Shown piece by piece: positions 1 to 8,216 of a stretch of DNA of 64,000 nucleotides. Each line of letters opens with the position of its first letter. Within the stretch, counting starts at the first letter, position 1. The notes under the pieces are model-generated. The model was not told the origin of the DNA. It made no database searches and saw only the letters and a program-made list of their open reading frames with translations. A program made the translations under genes and the position numbers. This DNA comes from Saccharothrix saharensis (GTDB lineage: Bacteria; Actinomycetota; Actinomycetes; Mycobacteriales; Pseudonocardiaceae), in NCBI RefSeq assembly GCF_006716745.1, contig NZ_VFPP01000001.1:7265386-7329385 (forward strand), read 5' to 3'.

Positions 1-279
1 TTCGGCGGCCGTGCTGCTGACCGCGCCGTGCATGGGCAGCAGCTCGGGGTGGTAGATCGGGCGGACGCAGGCCAGGCCGCCGGCGCGGTAGAACGTCTCG
101 GCGACTGCGGCCAGGGAGTGGCCCGCGCCCGCGGTGAGCACCATGCCGTCCGCGCGGACGCTCGCCAGCACCAGCTCGGCCACGTCGTCCAGCGCGGCCG
201 CGTTCTGCTGTTCCACCCTCGTCAGGTGGTTGCGCACGACGTCGCCGTAGTCGGTGTCGGTCACGGGCTCGGTCGCCAT
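1..279 (-). CDS. SIS-domain phosphosugar-binding protein, partial (3' end outside window)
   Basis: The 93 visible residues begin MATEPVTDTDYGDVVRNHL and run off the left edge, so this is the N-terminal part only. The stretch ADGMVLTAGAGHSLAAVAE has the glycine/serine-rich shape of the sugar-phosphate loop in SIS (sugar isomerase) proteins, which bind phosphosugars such as GlcNAc-6-P or MurNAc-6-P. The ATG follows a clear GGAGGACC ribosome site. The gene is divergent from a DeoR regulator, and a DasR-like palindrome lies just upstream of its start. Together this suggests a role in amino-sugar metabolism, but the substrate is inference; an etherase, an isomerase or a sensor would all fit. Confidence 0.75.
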   Translation of the reverse strand, partial: MATEPVTDTDYGDVVRNHLTRVEQQNAAALDDVAELVLASVRADGMVLTAGAGHSLAAVAETFYRAGGLACVRPIYHPELLPMHGAVSSTAAE

Positions 280-289
280 GCGGTCCTCC

Positions 290-305
290 AGTGGTCTATA
301 CCAAA
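290..305. promoter_or_regulatory. DasR-like operator (dre) in the SIS/DeoR divergent promoter
   Basis: AGTGGTCTATACCAAA matches the known DasR-responsive element ACTGGTCTAGACCAGT at 12 of 16 positions, with 11 of 12 core bases. It sits 11 bp upstream of the SIS start and 64 bp from the DeoR start, where a GntR-family repressor would block transcription. DasR is the GlcNAc-responsive regulator of streptomycetes. Use of this site by DasR here is inferred. Confidence 0.55.
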
Positions 306-368
306 CGATGCGGGTGCCCAAGTCCTACCGGATCGTCCCATCACCCGCCAGGGTGTTGACCACCGAAC

Positions 369-1148
369 ATGATCGATGTTCAAATGAACAGCATGGATGT
401 GTCGTGGCGTCACGAGAAGATCCTCCACCGCCTGCGGGGTGGCGAGCGGGTGTCCGTCGGCAGCCTGGCGGAGCTGGTGGGCGCTTCAGAGATGACGGTG
501 CGGCGCGACCTGGACGCGTTGGAGCGGGAGGGGCTGCTGCGGCGCGTGCGCGGCGCGGCGGTGAGCATGTTGACGGGGGAGGAGACGCCTTACGCGGCGC
601 GGGCTCGGCAGCGGTTGGAGGTGAAGCGGCGGATCGGGGTGGCGGTCGCGGGGCTGCTCGACGACGGCGAGACGGTCGTGCTCGACGGTGGCAGCACCGC
701 GGTGGAGGTGGCGCGCCGGCTGGTCGACCGGCGGCTGACCGTGCTGCCGTTGTCGCTGCACTCGGCGGACGCGCTGCGGGGGGCCGAGCAGGTGCGGATG
801 GTGCTGCCCGGCGGCGACATCCGGCCCGGCGAGCTGGCGTTCGCGGGGCCGCTGACCGAGCACGCGTTGCGCGTGATGCGGTTCGACACGATGGTGCTCG
901 GCAGTTGCGGGTTGAGCGCGCGCAACGGGGTGTCGGCGCACGACCTGGCCGAGGGGGCGGTGAAGAAGGCGGCCGTGGAGGCGTCGGCGCGGGTGGTCGC
1001 GGCGATCGACAGCTCGAAGTTCGGGCGGACGGCGTTCGGCCGGGTGTGCCCGGTGGACGAGATCGACGTCCTGGTGACCGATTCGGACGCGCCGGAGGAG
1101 GAACTGAGCCGGATCCGTGAGGCGGGGGTGGAGGTCCGGCTCGTCTGA
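369..1148 (+). CDS. DeoR/GlpR-family transcriptional regulator
   Basis: This 259-residue protein has the classic DeoR plan. An N-terminal winged helix holds VGSLAELVGASEMTVRRDLD at about residues 33-53. A C-terminal phosphosugar-sensing domain follows, with DGGSTAVEVAR and the conserved late motif IDSSKFGRTAF. DeoR proteins usually repress sugar-phosphate operons and are released by a phosphorylated sugar. It is transcribed away from the SIS gene, so the pair probably shares a ligand class. The ATG at 369 gives the longest frame, but in-frame ATGs at 384 and 393 are possible, the latter giving MDVSWRHEKILHRL. Confidence 0.88.
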   Translation: MIDVQMNSMDVSWRHEKILHRLRGGERVSVGSLAELVGASEMTVRRDLDALEREGLLRRVRGAAVSMLTGEETPYAARARQRLEVKRRIGVAVAGLLDDGETVVLDGGSTAVEVARRLVDRRLTVLPLSLHSADALRGAEQVRMVLPGGDIRPGELAFAGPLTEHALRVMRFDTMVLGSCGLSARNGVSAHDLAEGAVKKAAVEASARVVAAIDSSKFGRTAFGRVCPVDEIDVLVTDSDAPEEELSRIREAGVEVRLV

Positions 1149-1321
1149 CACCGGGGGCTCGGGGCCGGCGCGGTCACGTGGTGCGGTCGGGTGGTCCGGC
1201 GCGGTCGGCAGGCTCGGGTCGGGTGGGCATCGGTGGCGGCGGGTGGTGACCGGCGGGGTGGGCGGGGGTGGTTTCGGCGCTCGGTCATGTTCAACCGAGG
1301 GGCGGTAACGGTGTTTCCGTA

Positions 1322-1336
1322 CATGTCCGGGACATG
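1322..1336. repeat. 15-bp dyad CATGTCC-G-GGACATG in a convergent gap
   Basis: The 227-bp gap (1149-1375) lies between the convergent ends of the DeoR and PBP genes. It holds this perfect 7-bp inverted repeat around one base. The loop is too short for a good terminator, so it looks more like a protein-binding dyad. I see no gene and no strong terminator in the rest of the gap. Confidence 0.4.
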
Positions 1337-1375
1337 ATCACCCGATCGTGTCGGGGGTCGTCCCACAACCGCAGG

Positions 1376-3508
1376 TCACGGGCGGAGGTAGCGGGGGTCC
1401 ACGGGGGGTAGCGGTTTCTCCGGCAGGTTGGCGTGGGCCTTCATCATGAAGTCGAACCAGGTGCGCGCGGGCAGGGTACCGCCGTAGATGTCACCCTCGC
1501 CGCACAGGCGCGGAGGGCCGGCGTTGACGCAGATGCCGCTCGGCGACGTGCTGTCGTTGAACACCTGCACCGCACCGGCGTAGTCCGCGGTCGCGCCGAT
1601 GAACGCGGCCGACTTGTACTCCTCCGTCGTCCCCGTCTTCCCCAGCGCCGGCCGGGTCCAGCCGAACTGCTTCGCGGCCGCCGCGGCCGTGCCGCGGTCC
1701 TGGTCGTCGCCGCTCATCCCGACCGCCAGGGCGTTCGCCAGCGGCTCCTCGACCACCTGCTCGCACGGCGCGTCGCGGAAGCCCACGTCCTCGCCGTGCC
1801 GGTCGGTGACCTTCACGATCGGCGACGGCGGGCACCACACGCCGCCCGACATCAGCGTCGCCGCGACGTTCGCCAGCTCCAGCGTGCTGGTCGGCGCGGG
1901 CCCCAGGGTGAACGACGCGTTGCCCGACCCCTTGTAGAACTCCGCCTGAGTCACCCGCAGCTCCTTCTGCTTGGACTTCGGGTCCGGCGGCACGCCCGCG
2001 ATGTTGGTCGCCATCGTCTCCCGCATCCCCAGCCGGTGCGCCATGTCGACCACGGCGTCCAGCCCGACCCGCTCCTCCAGGATCACGAACGCGGTGTTCG
2101 GCGAGGTCGCCAGCGCCTCCTTCAACGGCATCCGGGGCGGGTAGCTGCCGTCGTGGTTGCGCAGGCAGTACCAGTAGGTGAACGGCTCACCGGTACCCGG
2201 GCAGCCCGGCGCGCCACCGCGGAACACCCGGGACGCGTAGGACCCCGGCGACTCGATGACGCTCTCGATCCCCAGCCCGCCCTTCTCCAGCGCCGCCGCG
2301 GCCGTGAACACCTTGTAGACCGACCCCGCGCCGAACTTGTTCTCCACCGCGCTCGGCAGGTCGAACTGGGTCTGGAACTCCTCCTTCTTGAGCCCGTAGT
2401 CCCGGTTGGCCACCAGCGCCACGACCTCGTGCCGCTCCTTGCCCGGCCGCACGACCGCCGCCGTGTTAGCGATGCCCGGCGTCGTCTTCGGCACCTGCGC
2501 CTCGGCCGCCTGCTTGGCCTGCTGCGTGAGCGCGCGGTCCAAAGTGGTCCGGATCGTGTAGCCGCCGATCTTCAGCTCGTTCAACGAGTAGCCGTTGCGG
2601 GTCAGGTGGTTGACCACGAACGAGCAGTAGAACCCGAACTCCACACCGGACCCCACGCACCCGGTCGACAGTGGACGGACGGGCGTGGCCAGCCCCAGCG
2701 GCGCGCGCTTGTGCTCCTCGGCCTGCTCCCGGGACAGCTTGGCGTTCTCCGCCATGAGGTCGATGACCATGTTCCGCCGCTCGATCGCCTTGTCCGGCCG
2801 GGCCTCCGGGTCCAGGAACGTCGGGCTGTTGACCATCCCGGCGAGCATCGCGGCCTGCGGCACGGTCAACCTGTCCGGCGTGGTGTTGAAGTAGGCCTGG
2901 GACGCCGCGGCGATGCCGTAGATCGTGCCGCCGAACGGCACCACGTCCAGGTACCGCGACAGGATCTCGTCCTTGCTGAGCTGCGTCTCCACGTGCATCG
3001 CGATGCGCGCCTCGCGGAGCTTGCGGGCGATCGTCTGCTCCTGCGCCTCCTTCTGCCCGCCGACGTCCTCCCGCTCCAGCACGTGCACCAGGTGGTTCTT
3101 CACGTACTGCTGCGTGATCGTGGACGCGCCCTGCGTGGTGCCGCCCTCCGACTGGTTGCGCAGCGCGGCGCGCAGCGTGGCGAGCCAGTCGACGCCCTTG
3201 TGCTCGTAGAACCGCCGGTCCTCGGTGGACACCAGCGCGTCCTTCATGACCTGCGCGACCTTGTCGGGCGGCGTGAGCACGCGGTACTGGTCGTAGAGGT
3301 AGGCGAACGGGACGCCGTCCTTGTCGGTGATCGTGGTCATCAGCGGCGGCGGCGTCTCCAGCATGCTGACCGTGGTGGCGGCGACCTGGTCGCTCATCCG
3401 GTTGGACACGAGGCCGGCCGCGCCGACGACCGGGATCGCCATCCCGGCGAGGAGCAACCCGGCCACCAGGCAGAGGCCGATGAGTTTCGCGAGGGCGGCG
3501 GTGCGCAT
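1376..3508 (-). CDS. Class A penicillin-binding protein (bifunctional transglycosylase/transpeptidase)
   Basis: The protein (710 aa) polymerises lipid II and cross-links peptidoglycan at the outer face of the membrane. An N-terminal membrane anchor spans about residues 8-32. The GT51 domain shows EDRRFYEHKG (96-105), QGASTITQQ (126-134), RKLREAR and KDEILSRYLDVVPFGG. The transpeptidase domain shows the nucleophile motif SVYK (396-399), SPN (469-471) and KTGT (624-627). The ATG at 3508 gives MRTAALAKLIGLC, which aligns with the start of the paralogue at 11166; a GTG 18 codons upstream is also open. No C-terminal PASTA domain is seen. Confidence 0.93.
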   Translation of the reverse strand: MRTAALAKLIGLCLVAGLLLAGMAIPVVGAAGLVSNRMSDQVAATTVSMLETPPPLMTTITDKDGVPFAYLYDQYRVLTPPDKVAQVMKDALVSTEDRRFYEHKGVDWLATLRAALRNQSEGGTTQGASTITQQYVKNHLVHVLEREDVGGQKEAQEQTIARKLREARIAMHVETQLSKDEILSRYLDVVPFGGTIYGIAAASQAYFNTTPDRLTVPQAAMLAGMVNSPTFLDPEARPDKAIERRNMVIDLMAENAKLSREQAEEHKRAPLGLATPVRPLSTGCVGSGVEFGFYCSFVVNHLTRNGYSLNELKIGGYTIRTTLDRALTQQAKQAAEAQVPKTTPGIANTAAVVRPGKERHEVVALVANRDYGLKKEEFQTQFDLPSAVENKFGAGSVYKVFTAAAALEKGGLGIESVIESPGSYASRVFRGGAPGCPGTGEPFTYWYCLRNHDGSYPPRMPLKEALATSPNTAFVILEERVGLDAVVDMAHRLGMRETMATNIAGVPPDPKSKQKELRVTQAEFYKGSGNASFTLGPAPTSTLELANVAATLMSGGVWCPPSPIVKVTDRHGEDVGFRDAPCEQVVEEPLANALAVGMSGDDQDRGTAAAAAKQFGWTRPALGKTGTTEEYKSAAFIGATADYAGAVQVFNDSTSPSGICVNAGPPRLCGEGDIYGGTLPARTWFDFMMKAHANLPEKPLPPVDPRYLRP

Positions 3509-3627
3509 GGCACAGGAGTTACGCTCGGACGGGCGGTGGAAACACCGATCACCGGGGTTCACTGCAACGTACGGATAATGGTGCCCCGATGTTTACCCCG
3601 GCATTGTTCACCCGTTCGTGGACGATT

Positions 3628-4026
3628 CTACGCAGCGTCAGAGCGGCCGTCGGACCGGGTGAAGGCGGCGCTCGCCAGGTCCGCCGCGTGCCGCATCGCG
3701 GCGGCGTGCAGCGCGGTCAACGACAGCGCGTCGGCCTGCGCCGCCGGGTCGCCCTCGGCGGCGGCTTCCAGCCGCGACTCGGCGGTCACGTAGACGACGC
3801 ACTCGGCGGCCACGCTCAACCGCCGCGCGAGGAACGCCACGGCCCTCATCAGCCGCTCCGCCTCGGCCTCGGTGATCGGCACGACCCGCGGCGGGTCGGC
3901 GTCGACCTCCTCGCCGACGTCCTGCCGGCTGGCCCGGCACGCCAGCCCGCGGTCCCACAGGCCGGCCGCCTCGTGCAGTGACTCGATGAACGGCTCCCAG
4001 TCCACCCGGGGCGAGGTCATGGTCAT
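3628..4026 (-). CDS. Hypothetical protein (132 aa)
   Basis: I do not recognise this family. The predicted protein MTMTSPRVDWEPFIESLHE is rich in Ala, Glu and Arg and looks mostly helical (ITEAEAERLMRAVAFLARRL and a long Ala-rich C-terminal half), with no signal peptide or membrane segment. The ATG at 4026 has a GGAAGG site 8 bases upstream; a GTG three codons earlier overlaps that site. It lies divergent from the GH25 lysozyme and upstream of the class A PBP on the same strand, which hints at, but does not show, an envelope role. Confidence 0.6.
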   Translation of the reverse strand: MTMTSPRVDWEPFIESLHEAAGLWDRGLACRASRQDVGEEVDADPPRVVPITEAEAERLMRAVAFLARRLSVAAECVVYVTAESRLEAAAEGDPAAQADALSLTALHAAAMRHAADLASAAFTRSDGRSDAA

Positions 4027-4316
4027 GGTTCTCACCTTCCGTGCGTCGTGCTCATCGGGTGAGTGCCCCCGTAAGTGTCACTTCATGCCGGCATTTCCGG
4101 GAGGTCGAGCGAATTGATCGTCACCCACGCATACCGCCCGGTCACGTGGTGTGCCGCGAAAGACGGCTTTTGTCATTCGTTCAGGTGGAAACGACTTCTC
4201 CAGGTTGTCCCGGCACGAGCGGTGGTAGCCGTTCCCCAGGAGTCACGGCCGCGGGACGGCGCGAGCCCACCGCGGGTCGGCGAGCCCAGCGCGGCTCCGG
4301 AAGGGGAGGAAGTCCA

Positions 4317-5135
4317 ATGCCGGCGCGATCCCACAGGTGGTTGTCCCGCACGGCCGCGTCGGCGGTGGTGCTCTCCTGCCTCGCCGCCCTGCACGTGCCG
4401 GTGACCGCGGCGCAGCCGTCACCCGGCTCCTACTCCGACCACGCCGCCGGCTCGCAGATCGCCAAGCACGAGCAGGCGCACCCGGTCGACGCCTCCGAGC
4501 TGGTGCTGACCGGCCCGACCGTCCCCGGCATGGACGTGAGCAGCCACCAGGGCGACGTCGACTGGCCGCACTGGTGGAACCAGGGCATGCGGTTCGCCTA
4601 CGTCAAGGCCACCGAGGGCACCGGGTACGTCAACCCCAAGTACGGCCAGCAGTACGACGGCTCGTACCAGGTGGGCATGGTCCGGGGCGCGTACCACTTC
4701 GCGCTGCCCGACCGGTCCGACGGCGCGGCGCAGGCGAACTACTTCGTCGACCACGGCGGCGGGTGGAGCGCCGACGGCCGCACGCTGCCCGGCGCGCTCG
4801 ACGTCGAGTACAACCCGTACAGCGACGACAAGTGCTACGGCCTGACGCCCGAGGCGATGGTGGCCTGGGTGCGCCAGTTCGCCGAGACCTACCAGGCCCG
4901 CACCGGGCGCTGGCCGATGATCTACACGTCCACCTCGTGGTGGGACATGTGCACGGGCCGCCTCGGTGACTTCACCGCGACGAACCCGCTGTGGGTGGCC
5001 CGCTACGCCGAGAGCGTCGGCACGCTGCCGCACCGCTGGTCGGCGCACTCGATCTGGCAGCACACGTCGACCCCGATCGACCAGAACCTGTTCAACGGCA
5101 CCATGGACGACCTCGTGGCGCTGGCCCGGGGCTGA
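4317..5135 (+). CDS. Secreted GH25 lysozyme (N-acetylmuramidase)
   Basis: This 272-aa protein has a signal peptide (twin Arg-poor n-region, then TAASAVVLSCLAALHVPVTA) and a GH25 domain. Family landmarks are PGMDVSSHQGDVDW near residue 70, FAYVKATEGTGY, GAYHFALP and ALDVEYNPY near 160, which supply the catalytic acidic residues of the Cellosyl type. It should cleave MurNAc-GlcNAc bonds of peptidoglycan outside the cell. The ATG follows GGGGAGGA at a good distance; the open frame extends upstream but gives no signal peptide. The gene is followed 22 bp later by a DivIVA-like gene. Confidence 0.92.
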   Translation: MPARSHRWLSRTAASAVVLSCLAALHVPVTAAQPSPGSYSDHAAGSQIAKHEQAHPVDASELVLTGPTVPGMDVSSHQGDVDWPHWWNQGMRFAYVKATEGTGYVNPKYGQQYDGSYQVGMVRGAYHFALPDRSDGAAQANYFVDHGGGWSADGRTLPGALDVEYNPYSDDKCYGLTPEAMVAWVRQFAETYQARTGRWPMIYTSTSWWDMCTGRLGDFTATNPLWVARYAESVGTLPHRWSAHSIWQHTSTPIDQNLFNGTMDDLVALARG

Positions 5136-5157
5136 GTCGTCCGGAACGGCGGCAGCC

Positions 5158-5784
5158 ATGCACAACGACAAGTCCCGCGGCAGGCCCTTCCCCGTGCGGT
5201 GGCGCGGTTACGACCGGCGCGAGGTGGACGAGGAACTGGCCCGCGCGCGGTGGGAGCTGGCCCGCCTGCGGGAGGAGCTGGAGGTGCTGCGCACGGACCG
5301 GGACGGCGCCGTGGCCACCGCCGACGACCTGGTGCGCGAGCTGGAGGAGGCGCGCAGCGAGCTGGCCGAGTACCGGGTGCTGCACGCGGGCTACTCGAAG
5401 GACAACGCGGTGTCGGGCTGCATCCGCTACCTGATGCACGTGGCCAGGCAGAAGGCGGACGCGTTCGAGACCGACGCCCGGGAGCGCAGCGAGCAGATGC
5501 TCAAGCGGGCCGAGGAGGTGGCGCGGCAGCAGGCCGTGCTGCTGGACGAGACCGAGCAGGAGACCCAGCGGCGGCTCGCGGAGGCCGAGCAGCGGGCCCG
5601 GCAGATCGTGGCGCAGGCGACGGCGGAGGCGAGCGCCCTGCTCGGCGGCCAGGTCGACGGCCGGGACCGCTGGACCCCGGACACCGAGCCGCCGTCGCCC
5701 GCCGTGCCGATGCCGCGGATCATCTCCGGCCCGCTGCCGGTGGTGCAGCCGGAGGCCGAGGAGCAGCGGCCCACGTCGGCCTGA
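5158..5784 (+). CDS. DivIVA-like coiled-coil protein
   Basis: The 208-aa protein opens with FPVRWRGYDRREVDEELARA, the short N-terminal segment of DivIVA/Wag31-type proteins that binds curved membrane, followed by a long charged coiled coil (about residues 25-170) and a Pro-rich tail. Members of this group act at poles or septa in polar growth, but most actinomycetes have several of unknown role. It lies 22 bp after the GH25 gene and may be co-transcribed with it. A paralogue at 58612-59478 shares the xVxWRGYDRxxV opening. Confidence 0.8.
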   Translation: MHNDKSRGRPFPVRWRGYDRREVDEELARARWELARLREELEVLRTDRDGAVATADDLVRELEEARSELAEYRVLHAGYSKDNAVSGCIRYLMHVARQKADAFETDARERSEQMLKRAEEVARQQAVLLDETEQETQRRLAEAEQRARQIVAQATAEASALLGGQVDGRDRWTPDTEPPSPAVPMPRIISGPLPVVQPEAEEQRPTSA

Positions 5785-5789
5785 AGGGG

Positions 5790-6314
5790 TCAGTACGCCT
5801 CCTTGGCGCACGACCCGTCACGCGTGGCGCCGTCCACGTCGATCACCACCCGGCCCGGCCGGACGTGCCCCGTCACGCACGCCCGGTCGCCCAGGTGCAG
5901 GCTGTAGCCGACGCCGGGCGGCTCCGGGTACGGCTGCACGTACACGTCGTTGGCCGGGTAGCCGGCGCCGGTGATCGCGTCACGTGCCGCGGTGAGGCCG
6001 AACTCGCCGAGGCCGCACAGCCGCTCCAACGCGGGCCGCACCCGTCCGGCGGCGTCCAGCGCCGCCGCGTGGTCGTGCGCCGAGAGCGGCAGGCGCTGCC
6101 GGCGCAGCCGCTCCTCCTCGGCCGGGTCGAGCGGCAGCCTGCGGACCTCGACCCGCAACGACGTCGGCCCAACCGGCTCGCCCACGTCCGCGGCCGTGTA
6201 CGTGGTCGTGCAGACCGCGGTAGGCGTCGGCGCCGCCCGCTCCTCCGCCACCGGCCCGCCACACCCCGCCGCGCCCACCGCCAACGCCACCAGCCCGCCT
6301 TGCACCAGCCTCAT
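5790..6314 (-). CDS. Putative secreted lipoprotein (174 aa)
   Basis: The N-terminus MRLVQGGLVALAVGAAGCGG is a lipoprotein-type signal ending at Cys18; the lipobox is imperfect, with Ala at -3. The mature part contains two or more cysteines (LERLCGLGEFG, GDRACVTGHV, DGSCAKEAY) that could form disulfides. I recognise no domain. Its start is 28 bp past the end of the MobA-like gene on the same strand, so it may be the last gene of that unit. It converges on the DivIVA-like gene with only 5 bp between stops. Confidence 0.7.
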   Translation of the reverse strand: MRLVQGGLVALAVGAAGCGGPVAEERAAPTPTAVCTTTYTAADVGEPVGPTSLRVEVRRLPLDPAEEERLRRQRLPLSAHDHAAALDAAGRVRPALERLCGLGEFGLTAARDAITGAGYPANDVYVQPYPEPPGVGYSLHLGDRACVTGHVRPGRVVIDVDGATRDGSCAKEAY

Positions 6315-6342
6315 GCCGCCTGACTGTGGCACAACGCGTGCT

Positions 6343-6909
6343 TCACGTGGGCAGGTCTCGCGGATGATCCACATCGTCGCCGTCCGCCACATCGCCGCAC
6401 GGCACGTCGAGCGCGCTGTGCCGGCGAAGGTAGTCACGGGCACCCGCGTCGCCCACCGCCGACTCGGCCACGCCCGGCCAGTGCCCCGCGCCGAGCAGCA
6501 CGGGGTGGCCGGGCGCGCCGTCGTACGAGGCACGCGCCAGCACCGTCGGCGAGGCCAGCGCGCGCAGGCGCTCGACCGCCGCCACCGTGACGCCCGGCGT
6601 GTCCACCGGCAGCACCACGACCGCGCCGACGTCCGCGCCGGCCAGCGCGGCCAGGCCCGCGCGCAACGACGAGCCCATGCCGGTGGCCCAGTCGGGGTTG
6701 TCCACCACGACGCAGCCCTCCAGCACCGCCCGCGCGCGCACCGACGCCGCCGAGGCGCCGAGCACGACGACGACCGGCGCGCACCCACCGTCGCGCAGCA
6801 CCGCCGCGGCCCGGTCGACCCACAGCACGCCGCCGTGCGCCACCAGCGCCTTGGGGCCGCCGAAGCGCCGCCCGGCGCCCGCGGCCAGCAGCAACCCCGC
6901 GACCCGCAT
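6343..6909 (-). CDS. MobA-like NTP transferase (MocA-type nucleotidyltransferase)
   Basis: This 188-aa protein starts VAGLLLAAGAGRRFGGPKAL, the nucleotide-binding loop of MobA/GlmU-type transferases, and carries VVLPVDTPGVT, the metal-binding Asp motif, and GAPGHPVLLG, typical of the MocA (molybdopterin cytidylyltransferase) subgroup. It would transfer CMP or GMP to molybdenum cofactor, or act on another substrate, since no Mo-enzyme gene is nearby. The ATG is 4 bp after the stop of a small LuxR-type protein, so the two are probably translated from one mRNA. Confidence 0.85.
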   Translation of the reverse strand: MRVAGLLLAAGAGRRFGGPKALVAHGGVLWVDRAAAVLRDGGCAPVVVVLGASAASVRARAVLEGCVVVDNPDWATGMGSSLRAGLAALAGADVGAVVVLPVDTPGVTVAAVERLRALASPTVLARASYDGAPGHPVLLGAGHWPGVAESAVGDAGARDYLRRHSALDVPCGDVADGDDVDHPRDLPT

Positions 6910-6913
6910 GGGG

Positions 6914-7099
6914 TCACACTAGGGCGCGGTGCCCCTTCAGCTCCTCCCGGCTCGCCACCGCCAGCTTGCGGTAGACCCTGGTCAGGTGCTGTTCCACCGT
7001 GCTCACGGTGATGTGCAGCCGCATCGCGATCGCCCGGTTGCTGTGGCCACACGCGGCGAGGGTCGCGACCCTGCGCTCCGAGTAGGTCAACTCCGTCAT
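6914..7099 (-). CDS. Orphan LuxR-type helix-turn-helix protein (61 aa)
   Basis: The whole protein is one LuxR/GerE DNA-binding domain: LTYSERRVATLAACGHSNRA then MRLHITVSTVEQHLTRVYRK, with the conserved recognition-helix pattern SxxTVxxHLxxVYRKL. There is no receiver, sensor or ATPase domain, while typical LuxR regulators exceed 200 aa. It could be a stand-alone regulator or the tail of a lost LAL-type regulator. The ATG at 7099 is the conventional start; a GTG four codons upstream is equally open and neither has a clear ribosome site. Confidence 0.72.
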   Translation of the reverse strand: MTELTYSERRVATLAACGHSNRAIAMRLHITVSTVEQHLTRVYRKLAVASREELKGHRALV

Positions 7100-7136
7100 A
7101 CGCGAGAACACGTGCGGCGGCGCGGCAGCGGTTCAA

Positions 7137-7985
7137 TCAGGACGACAGGTGCTCCAGGAGCAGCGCCGTCAACGCCTCCGGCACCTCCTCCGGCACCCAG
7201 TGCGACACGTCCTCCAGCATCTCGAACCGGTACGGGCCGGTGACCCAGTCGCCGGTGCTCAGCGCCGCCGTCGACCCGAACGCCACGTCCTCGGTGCTCC
7301 ACACGTACATCGTGGGCACGGAGACCTTCCCGGCCCGACCGCCCGGACGCCCGGCGCGGTACCAGTTCAGCGCCGCGGTCAGCGCGCCCGGCTCGGACAT
7401 CCGCCGCACGTACTCGTCCACCCGGCTCGGCGGCACCCTCCACTCGAACATCTGGCGCAGCGCCGCGCCGCCGTCGTCCAGCATCCGCTTCTCGGTGTTG
7501 CTGTTGCGCCACTCGGTCATGTAGCCGGACCGCAGGTGCTGGTCCTCGTCGGTGCGCAACGCCTCGGCGAACGCGCCGGGGTGCGGCGTGGACACCACCA
7601 CGAGCTTGCGCAGCCGTTCCGGGTGCTCGGCCGCGGTCCACCAGGCCACCGCGCCGCCCCAGTCGTGGCCCACCAGGTCGAACCTGGACCAGCCGAACGA
7701 GTCCGCGACCGCCAGCACGTCCCCGACCAGCGCGTCCACGCCGTAGTCGGCGGCGCGCTCGGGCCGCGCGCCCGGCGAGTAGCCGCGCTGGTCGAACGCC
7801 ACCGCCCGGAACCCCTCGCGGCCCAGCACCGCCACCTGGTGCTCCCACTCGACGGCCGCCTCGGGGAAGCCGTGCAGCAGCAGCACCGGCCTGCCGTCCT
7901 CGGGGCCCGCCGCGATCGCGTCGAAGTCGCCCTCGTCGGTCCGCACGCTCAGCTGTTCGATCACGGCGATGTTCAGTCCCCTCAC
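7137..7985 (-). CDS. Alpha/beta hydrolase, epoxide hydrolase-like
   Basis: About 282 aa. The oxyanion-hole motif LLLHGFPE and the nucleophile elbow VGHDWGGAVAW have Asp in place of Ser, as in epoxide hydrolases and haloalkane dehalogenases; FDQRGYSPGARP and the late SHWVPEE (catalytic His) fit the same group. It should hydrolyse an epoxide or halide through an alkyl-enzyme ester in the cytoplasm. The start is uncertain: GTG at 7985 (MRGLNIAVIEQ) is chosen because the frame upstream becomes low-complexity Pro/Arg. The substrate cannot be read from context. Confidence 0.85.
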   Translation of the reverse strand: MRGLNIAVIEQLSVRTDEGDFDAIAAGPEDGRPVLLLHGFPEAAVEWEHQVAVLGREGFRAVAFDQRGYSPGARPERAADYGVDALVGDVLAVADSFGWSRFDLVGHDWGGAVAWWTAAEHPERLRKLVVVSTPHPGAFAEALRTDEDQHLRSGYMTEWRNSNTEKRMLDDGGAALRQMFEWRVPPSRVDEYVRRMSEPGALTAALNWYRAGRPGGRAGKVSVPTMYVWSTEDVAFGSTAALSTGDWVTGPYRFEMLEDVSHWVPEEVPEALTALLLEHLSS

Positions 7986-8216
7986 TCGCCCGGTGCACGC
8001 GTTGCGGTGGGCATTCTCGCCTGCCGGCACGGGCCGCGACCGCGGTGGGGGCGGTGCTCCGGCACCGGTTTGCCGGTTCCGCCGGCGGCGCCACCGCGGC
8101 AGGGCGCCACCGTGGCAGGGCGCCGGCCACGCGCGGGTGGGCGCACGCCCCCGTCCGACGGCCGCGGACGATCCACGGCGTGGTGGGCCGGCCGCGTTGC
8201 TCCCGGCAGTGGCGGG

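Noticed and set aside
1335..1350. 16-mer TGATCACCCGATCGTG shared with 10856-10871, near both PBP genes
   Set aside because: One exact 16-base match is not rare between GC-rich intergenic stretches in a 64-kb window, and the two copies have different positions relative to the PBP genes (downstream of one, upstream of the other).
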